Notes under the pieces: generated by a model
Seen by the model: the letters and a program-made list of their open reading frames with translations, nothing else
Database searches by the model: none
What the model was told of the DNA's origin: nothing
NCBI GenBank assembly: GCA_015680685.1
Contig: MNCI01036217.1
Span: 1-64,000, forward strand
Source: Gnetum montanum
Lineage: Eukaryota; Streptophyta; Gnetopsida; Gnetales; Gnetaceae
Direction of reading: 5' to 3'
Length of the DNA: 64,000 nt
In this document: positions 56,561-64,000 of the stretch, in pieces
How positions within the stretch are numbered: position 1 is the first letter of the stretch
Layout of the letters: each line of letters opens with the position of its first letter
Made by a program: the position numbers and the translations under genes

Positions 56561-57377
56561 TGATGAGGGGCAAGGTACCCCTACACTCAACCATACAAAC
56601 ACAAGCGTTACGCACAATCCGGTCGAACTCCAAGGACTAAGTGCTTATGCACCTTCACAAAACAAGGATGGGTTAGGCGATCATTGTCTTCCCAAGCTTA
56701 CTCATATGGCACGATTGTATGGTTAAGTAAACTTGAGGTATATGATTTTTATGTTTTTTATGTTTTATGTCCTAGTGCTAAAAGGGAGAAGTGAAATAAT
56801 TAAGTGACTAATTTAATTTAACTAATCTGCTAGGTTCTAACTAGTCCTAACACTTGCATCTGTTTCCACTCTCCGTACACATCCTGAATCGGTGTAACAC
56901 TATTGGGATTACCAAACGCTAATCATTACTAGGTTACCAAGTGTTCCACGTATGTGAAAATTAACGAGTCAATAAAAGCAACATCAATTAACTAATGAAA
57001 GCATTAAATAACTGTAATTAACATTAAATGCAATAAATAAGCTATTCTAAATGCTGCAAGGTTTATCACAAAGTTTGTCTTTATTTTTGGACACAAGGTG
57101 TGCTCAAGTACACAATGCTCGAATAAAGATCCGTTCACTTTATGACTCATACTGTGGGTGCTCAGAAGTAACTCTAACTCTAGAAAGGGAAAACTGCAAG
57201 AGTTCACGTAAGGGACTAAGAAAGTAATGTCAAAACCAAGTGTGCCTGCCTCTTATTTATAGGTAATGAGACAGGTCCCAATATCATATGTTTGATATCG
57301 CTTGGTAGGCTCCGATATCGCAAACCTGATATCGTGAATTCGATATCACGGCACGGTCCCGATATCGCAGGTCATCA
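56561..57377 (-). repeat. Solo Athila-like LTR, reverse strand (817 bp)
   Basis: The + strand starts TGATGAGGGGCAAGGTACCCC and ends TCATCA. The reverse TATA box is at about 57254-57261. The flanks CTTTT (56556-56560) and CTTTC (57378-57382) match at 4 of 5 bases. The U3 has five GATATC sites between 57290 and 57370. It is closest to the E2 LTR. Confidence 0.85.
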
Positions 57378-58484
57378 CTTTCCATCCTTCTTAATCCTTC
57401 ATCCTTTCTTCTAGGATTGGTGACCATCAATTTCATTAAGATTATTTAGGATAATAAGTTTCATATTATGTTCATGACAACAACCTCTTATTAATTAAGG
57501 GTAATGGAATATTAAAGTGATCTCATTACTTATTCTAAATCTAGAATACCCAAGCGAATAACATAAAATGAACCTTTGCAATTATATGAAATGTTCTCCT
57601 ACAACATAATAAAAACGTCATGTTATTGCAACATAAAATATTATCAAACATTTTCCTAGAAATGAATGAAATAACTCAAAAACATAAAAATAATCAAGAA
57701 ATTAGAAACTAACAAGAAATGAAAAACATATGAAGAAAGAGAAAATGGAAAAACATAAAAAATTAACAAAAAATATGAAATTTTAAGATATAGAAAAAGA
57801 TCAAAAATAGAAACATGTCCACAATTGAAAGAGAATCATTCATCAGCCTCATGTCATTCAAGTGTATCTTCCCCATGACTAGGGTTGAAAAGGAGGATTT
57901 TAAAAATCAACTAAACTGAGTTTTGTCATAGGTAATGATGCTTACATTAATTGGTTTTTAGTAGAGTTTGATCTATTGAATATTAACTAAAATATCTTTG
58001 GATGTAATGGGATTGTAAATTTGTAGGACACTTGATTTTTAAAAGACATGGACAAAGGTTCCTACCGTAACATTTAAAATTTTGTTATCTATAATATGTG
58101 GTTAAGATTATAATAAAGGAACTTGTCCTTCTATTTAAGTTCTAGATACTTAATTTTATTATCATGTCTCTTCTTGGAATAGACCTTTTAGACTTCATTA
58201 TGTGTCAAGGCTAAAACTCGAATTTTTTGCTAGTAGATTTAAGTTCATTATATATTCTCCTTTAGTTAATGTTATATCTAGGTCAACTTTGAATGTAGTG
58301 ATCAATGTTTTAAGCATAATTTGTATGCATAATTTTTAAAACCTCCTAAAAACAAGCTCATAGCTAGAATAGCCTATAGAATATTTCTAAGTTCCACAAT
58401 ATGCCCAAAGGTCATTGTTAAGCTTCCTACTCTAGTCATTTTAATAGTAGTTAATAATCCTTGTAAAAATCCTTATAAGCTTTC
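57378..58484. other. AT-rich DNA, nothing recognised
   Basis: No ORF over 60 codons, no LTR or LINE similarity that I can support. Confidence 0.45.
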
Positions 58485-59274
58485 TGATGAACCACGATAT
58501 CGTGTCCACCCCTGCAACATTGCGTATGCGATATCACAGCCCACCACAATGTCTATAAATAAGAGGTGGCTTTCCCTATTTTAGATATCTAGATTTAGAC
58601 CCTCAGCCAAACTCTAGCAGTTTTACCATTCCAGAGTTAAAATAATTTCCATGTGCCCATAGTATGAGTCTTAAAGTGAACGGATCTTTATTCGAGCAAA
58701 TTGTACCTAAGCACACATTTGTGTACAGCAATAAAGATGAACATTCTGATAAACCTTGCAGCATGTGGACTAAGATAAATAGGATTTAATTATTATTAAA
58801 TGTTTAAATGCTTTCCTACATAATTAAATCTCTCTCATCCCTTGACTCTCCTAGTTAAGTGCATTCAGTACGACGACTTCGAGCACATGTGTAACACTTG
58901 GTAACCCAGTAACGAGTAGCGTTTGGTAATCCCAGCAGCGTTGCACTGGTTCAGGGTGTGTGCGGAAAGTGGGAATGAATACTGGTGCTAGGATAATTAG
59001 AACTTTTAGTGGATAGTTAATGAAAGTTAGTCATCTCTTCATCTTTCCCTATTAGCATAGGCATTAAAAAGACAAAAGATATAAAAATTATATACCTCAA
59101 GCTTACTTAACCATACAACCGTGAAAATACAAGTAAGTTTGGGAAGATAACGATTAATTAACCTTAAGTGTTCCATTAAGGCGCGTAAGCACTTAGTCCT
59201 TGGAGTTTGACCAGATCGCACATGAGATGCTTGTATTCGTATGGTTGAGTGTAGGGGTACGTCGCCACTCATCA
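58485..59274 (+). repeat. E2 5' LTR (790 bp)
   Basis: TGATGA start, TATA box at 58554-58560, and TCATCA end at 59269-59274. Two GATATC sites lie in U3. The end block GTATGGTTGAGTGTAGGGG is shared by every LTR of the family here. Confidence 0.9.
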
Positions 59275-59275
59275 A

Positions 59276-59293
59276 TGGTGTTGTTGCCAGGGA
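59276..59293 (+). promoter_or_regulatory. E2 primer-binding site (tRNA-Asp type)
   Basis: TGGTGTTGTTGCCAGGGA lies one base after the LTR and differs from the plant tRNA-Asp complement by transitions only. A leader of 127 bases follows to the gag ATG at 59421. Confidence 0.82.
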
Positions 59294-59420
59294 CTTAGTT
59301 GTTTGTGTGCTACATAGAACATAGGAGATCATTCATATCGTTGGGACACTAGAATGAACCCTTAGGGTTGATCAAAAGAAAAATAAGATAATGGTAAATG
59401 ACACACCGAATCAAACAAAA

Positions 59421-61802
59421 ATGTCTTCTTCTTCGCACAAAAGCACTTCACCGCCTAGGACTCACACAAGAGACAGTTGGCGGCACAACACACATAACCA
59501 AGACCCACTAGTGCCTCAATAGTTCTGAGTGGTATATATTCATCACGATGAATATGTACCCAAATTTACCTTTATTCTCCATCAAGATGAACAACTGCAT
59601 TGGAGAGACTTGGAGGGCAACATAGTGTTGCCTCCAGACTGAGCAGTCCCCAACATGCTTCTTCGTGCTCTCGCGCGAGTAGGCATGTCATAGTTATACG
59701 CGGAATACATTGCATGCAATTATGACATAAGGGATTACCATCCCGTAGAAGCGCAATGTCAAAGGGACTTGTGATAGGAGAGATACTATACATCAGTGAA
59801 GGGCAAAGGACCCCATAACACTCCACCCGTCTTAAGCAAAATTGAGGGTGGTGAACCTATTTCAATAGGTTCTCCAAAAAATGATGTTCCCCCTCCTAAC
59901 GATGGTGAGGAGGTGGTGTATCAGAACCTTCACTCCACGATTCACAATCCTGGTTCTGATCCCCATGAACATGAGGGAAGACAAACACATGATAAGGGTA
60001 GGTAGTCTAATCGTAATCACGATCGGGACCGAGACCACTGAAGAGAAGGTAGGAAACATTGTCATGTTGATGGTTCTCCTTCTCCTTCACCTTCATTGTC
60101 ACATTCACCCTCTCCTTCAATGTCAGGATGCAGTCATAAGGAACCTAACCGTGAGGACAAAGGTAAACAGAGTGAGAAACCTTGATGAGAGAGTCGAGAG
60201 CAAGGACTAGGGCACTCTAGAGAATCATGACATGGAAGAAGGGAGAGTAGGGAACCGTGTAGATATCATAGACGCTATGAATGAAATGACCATGAAGAAT
60301 CCCTACTCACAACCTAAAGCATGTTAGATATCATAGAGGCTGTAAGAATTCCCACAAGGCACCAAAAAGATAGTAGGATCAAAAGATTAGACATGAATAA
60401 CATCCCACGATTTGAGGGGGGATACAACACTAATCCTCAAAACCACTTACAAGCATTTCACGATGCATGTGCCTTGTAGAACATCGAGAACGAGTGGAAA
60501 AAATTAAAGTTGTTCCCAAGGACACTAATGAAAGAAGCAGAAAACTGGTACCGGTCCTTAGAATCGGAATCCATTTGAAGGTGGAGTACGACGCTAGAAC
60601 TATTTAATGATAAGTATGAAACGTACTCCCAGGTTTTCAACCTGCGAAAGTAAATCTAAGGATGGAAGCAAGGAACTCATGAACACTTGGATGCTACCAT
60701 GGGCCGATACTATGCACTGTTACATCGTTGCCCAAGCCATGGTTACTTGTAGCAGGATCAACTACGCCATCTCATAGATGGACTTAGGCATGAAATCAGG
60801 AGAACCCTTGGAATGTATGCCCAAGGGAAATTATTAGAGCTTAGGTCCCATTAGGTCCATAGATTGTTGGAGCAAGTAGCTAAGGAAGAATGGGAGCTAC
60901 GTAAGAGAGAAAGTGCAGAAGAGTACAACCACGATCCTTCCCTCCAAAAAAGGGGAGTGAGATTCTTTGAGAAGGAGGAAGAGTCATCACTCAAGGAGAT
61001 GGTGAATAGGAAAACCTTGCCACTTCAAAAATTAACAACAGAAGTGTCAAAAAAGGTAGACCAAATGTGGGACTCCTTAGATAGTAGATTTGAAACCGTT
61101 CTTAAAATTGTAGAGGAGTCTAAGGAGCGAGGTAGTGACTATGACAAAAAGAAAAAGAGGGATTTGGACCATGCACGTAACAAAGGTAAGGGTAAAATGG
61201 CCATCACTGAAGAGGTTGTGGATTCTAATACAGAAAATGACCATCCTAAGGGATGTTGCCCAGTAATCTCACACCTACAAGAGTGTAGGGTGTATGCACT
61301 CAACCCACGACTTAACAAATGGCAAGCACACCCACGGTTACCTTATCCCCAAGGTAACCTAAGGCAATTCCACCAACCTTTAACGTATTATCCAAGTGGA
61401 ACTCCGCCACAACCTATTGAGCAACACCAACAATGGAAATACCCACAGTCATGGGGGATGCCACCGCCAAGGCAACAATACCCTTATTAACAACCAGATC
61501 CATATGACTACTACGTGCAACAACCAATCTCTCCACGTAACTCGGTTGGTCACATGACACCACAATGTTATTACCAAGCTTGGGAGTATTATAGGACTCC
61601 TTCTCCTAGGACAGAAAACCCACAAACATACCATCCTCCAAATCCATCCGCAACTCTCACACCGATAGCTCCATTACCACCCACTCCAGCAATGCAAGGG
61701 GAACTCCCCACTCAACCACAACAAAGCAATGGTACGAGAGCTATAAACCTTCAACCCGCTGCTAGTTCTGACAACCGTACAAGGAGAAGACCTTTTTTCT
61801 AA
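59421..61802 (+). pseudogene. gag: E2 gag (793 codons, in-frame stops)
   Basis: The start is MSSSSHKSTSP, the same as E4 gag at 49979. An upstream in-frame ATG at 59391 is also possible. The pieces 59796-60005, 60864-61490 and 61515-61802 share one frame with this ATG, so there is no net frameshift to the stop at 61800. The N-terminal third is basic and Ser/His-rich. The capsid core is at 60390-60640 (LQAFHDACALQNIENEW, LKLFPRTLMKEAENWY). A HLIDGLRHEIRRTLG block and a Lys/Glu coiled region follow. The tail is Pro/Gln/Tyr-rich with no CCHC knuckle. The first stop is TAG at 59520. Stops are mostly TAG/TAA for expected Gln. Confidence 0.85.
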
Positions 61803-62726
61803 ACCAACAATCCAACCAAGCTCTCACAACCATAAGCAGTTGAGCCTCTGAACGCTCCTCCATCAAATAAGGGTTTAGAGATCCCTTCAAACCAAAAATA
61901 GAGCTCAACGCACACGGTTATGTTAACACATGCCATGACTGACTAGATTAAGGAGGGCCACCTTCCCAAGAAATTCTCTGATCTTNTCATGACTGACTGG
62001 ATTAAGAAGGGCCACCTTCCCAAGAAATTCTTTGATCTTGGAAGTCCTTTAATCTATCTCTAAGTCGCTGGGAATGAACCATGTAAAGCTCTTTTGGACT
62101 CAGGTTTCGGAGTCAACTTAATATCACAAGAGATGTATAAAGCCTGGAACCTACCTCCACTAAAGAATAGCAATATTTTCTTAGAGCTGGCTGACCAGTC
62201 CATCAATGTTCCCTTGGGACTAGTGGAGGACATCATTACCACTATGTGTGGGTGGTCATACCTAGTTGATTTCCTAGTGATACAAGTAAACAATGACAAA
62301 GGGGACTTCCCAATAATAATCAGAAGGGCATGGCTAAGTACCATAAACGCATGCCTAGGAATCCGTGATCTTTCCTTGGAAATATATAAGGAAAATAATT
62401 TTGGAAAGATCGAGAGGAAGAAAGTTCCATGCATCACATACAGTGATACAAGGTGTGATTGCGTACAGGAATGTTCAACATCGCCTGCATGCAACCGGTA
62501 TGCCCAAGAAATTAATATACACAACTACCTGTATGTAGCAACCACACAACAAGAAGACACCCAGTGGTTGATAGCTAATCGAGAGAGCAACTCACCAACG
62601 TGCATGGAACTAACTAGGGGACCAACTTGTGAACACATCGAAAGCATAGATGCATTGGAGCACAAGTGTCACCAACTTCCAACCCTTAACCTAAAAACAT
62701 CAATAGTGGAAGCTGGGAACTCCTAA
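61803..62726 (+). pseudogene. E2 protease, active-site motif intact
   Basis: The frame of 62094-62726 is the same as gag, so one 1,101-codon gag-protease frame once ran from 59421 to 62726. The active site reads LLDSGFGVNLI at about 62092, with DSG kept. PIIIRRAWLSTINA is the C-terminal block. A 110-codon tail with several Cys continues to TAA at 62724-62726. A 54-bp duplication (61934 and 61988), which keeps the frame, and one N at 61986 lie just upstream. Confidence 0.83.
61934..62041 (+). repeat. 54-bp direct duplication with one N
   Basis: CATGACTGACT(A/G)GATTAAG(G/A)AGGGCC begins at 61934 and again at 61988. The N sits at the junction (61986), so it may be an assembly joint. Confidence 0.85.
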
Positions 62727-62859
62727 AAACTTCAAACAAGCACTTTGATAAAAGATTACTAGTTAATATGCAATAGACCAAACCTTACCATGAATCTAGA
62801 ATGGTCAATGCACATTACACATCAAAGAAAGGATGATCTCGCTCATTATTTCAAATCTT

Positions 62860-64000
62860 CCCCTTTCAACTCAGTCATTGGGGAGACGGCCAATGATGCT
62901 GACCAATCAAGGCCCTTAGTTCCTTTTTAAGTTTTTCTTTTACACATTTTTTTTTTGCAAATTTCTTTAACTTTTCTTATTTTTGTTTTGCAACATCGTT
63001 CATACTTTTTTTGTTTATTTGTGTGTTTATTTATATTGTTCAGTTTGTCACCTAATAAGTGCTCTTGAAGATGGTATGAACTATATTCCATTGATTGCTA
63101 ATGTTTGGTTTTTACCTTTGAGTTATGATGTTGATACTAAGGTATGGTTCTCTTGATATAACAGGCAATGAGTCCACGTCATCCATATATCCATGAATTT
63201 TTATGGTCTCTCTTGGCTTGGAACTGTATAGTCCCTTTCCTTAAATAATAAGAACTATCAACGAATTGGTGGCTGGGCATTTCTCAAACTAAGGAAGGAC
63301 TCAAGGATTGAAAAGGGTGTGACTTAAAGGGGATTTGATGCATTGGTATTGGCCATTCTCTTGGGTTCTTGGATGTTTTCTTCTTGGATTTTCCTTACCA
63401 TTCCGATGATTGCTCCATTATCAGGAAGCTAAGCTAATAAAAATAATAAGTCTTTGCATGGTGTGGTTCTCACGCAAAAAAAAAAAATCCATAACAAGTG
63501 AAAAGTAAAACATGAGAATTCAAAGCACACCCCTTAGATGAAATAATAATCTGGGCTACAAGCACTGGTTATGGAACTAAATAAACATGTTCTCTCTAAC
63601 TAAGGTCCTTTCTCGCTTCCTACTTTCTCCTTTCTCATTTCGTCGGAATGGTGGTGACTCTTTGGTGGAAGCATTCTTATTACTTCATGTCAATGGATTG
63701 GCCAAATGTATTAATGTGAAGTCACTGGATGTGGATTGTTTGAGGCTAGATCTGGAATGAGATCTACTAAGTCACATTAACCATTAATACACAAGGGGCT
63801 ATAAACCACCTTGTTCTCGAGACTCCATTTCATTCTCTTCTTTCCATCCTTCTTTCTCCATTTTCACCTCATTGCCAGTTGTATCAATAGTCTATATTTT
63901 TGTTGATGCATTGTTTTCTTTTTGGTAAACTCTTGTGGTTAAGACTTTAACTCTTGTTTCCAAATGACATTCCTAGAGCCTACAGACTCTTTGAATGTTG
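62860..64000 (+). other. E2 3' UTR
   Basis: Starts with the internal purine run AGTCATTGGGGAGACGG (62871-62887) like E1 5778. It continues collinear with E1 5780-6950, with one copy of the 85-bp unit (63450-63540). No ORF is seen. Confidence 0.8.

Larger units (their letters stand above)
58485..64000 (+). mobile_element. Athila-like element E2 lacking RT to integrase, 3' end outside window
   Basis: 5' LTR, PBS and gag-protease are followed at about 62750-62860 by the 3' UTR. The sequence between protease and 3' UTR (about 2.9 kb in E1) is missing. The gag-protease frame has stops but no net frameshift. CTTTC (58480-58484) should be the 5' target duplication. The 3' LTR would lie about 1 kb past the window. 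Confidence 0.88.

Noticed and set aside
1-64000. tRNA, rRNA or other structured RNA genes
   Set aside because: I looked for cloverleaf A/B-box words and rRNA cores and saw none beyond the primer-binding sites; this by-eye check could miss a diverged copy.

Overview
This window is plant nuclear DNA, most likely from a gymnosperm and probably a conifer (inference). The evidence is AT-rich sequence, very large and heavily decayed Ty3/gypsy LTR retrotransposons nested in one another, fragments of LINEs, TIR-type NBS-LRR and LRR-receptor genes, and assembly gaps. There are no prokaryotic operons, tRNA or rRNA genes, or CRISPR arrays.

Layout. (1) 1-8664 is the 3' part of an Athila-like element (E1, + strand): gag, protease, RT, RNase H, integrase, long 3' UTR, polypurine tract and 3' LTR. 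It sits inside the 5' LTR of an older Athila-like element (E3, + strand), whose pieces lie at 8665-9106, 10131-10318 and 11196-15490. Two reverse-strand solo LTRs (9107-10130 and 10319-11195) also interrupt E3. (2) 15490-19560 is mostly non-LTR sequence: an NBS-LRR pseudogene, a LINE fragment, and an apparently intact two-exon gene for a small, possibly secreted protein (18149-18774). (3) 20104-51036 is one reverse-strand Athila-like element (E4), with both LTRs, a tRNA-Asp-type PBS, a near-matching 5-bp target duplication (ATACT/ATATT), gag, protease, RT, RNase H, integrase and a 928-codon envelope-position ORF. E4 itself sits in the 3' LTR of a still older reverse-strand element (E8: 51037-53060 plus 19736-20103). 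(4) E4 is split by an 18.3-kb Tat/Ogre-like element on the + strand (28411-46702), with long LTRs, Tat-type gag, RT, a second RNase H and integrase. Between protease and RT it carries about 6 kb that includes an antisense, multi-intron gene (about 34557-38330) with a TATA box on the same antisense strand at 39528-39535. (5) 53060-58484 holds a LINE fragment, a GC-rich LRR-receptor pseudogene and a solo LTR with a target duplication. (6) 58485-64000 is the 5' part of another + strand Athila-like element (E2): LTR, PBS, and a gag-protease frame with stops but no net frameshift, then a precise-looking loss of RT through integrase.

How the parts work together. Each retroelement once encoded capsid (gag), protease, RT/RNase H and integrase for copy-and-paste movement. 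All copies seen here are broken, mainly by in-frame stops of the kind C-to-T decay produces. The Athila-like copies also carried a 3' ORF whose ATG directly follows a conserved splice acceptor. The most unusual points are the intron-bearing antisense gene inside the Tat element, a U3-like TATA module just upstream of the Athila 3' ORF, palindrome arrays in the Tat U3, and the small two-exon host gene. All family calls are by eye; no database search was run.
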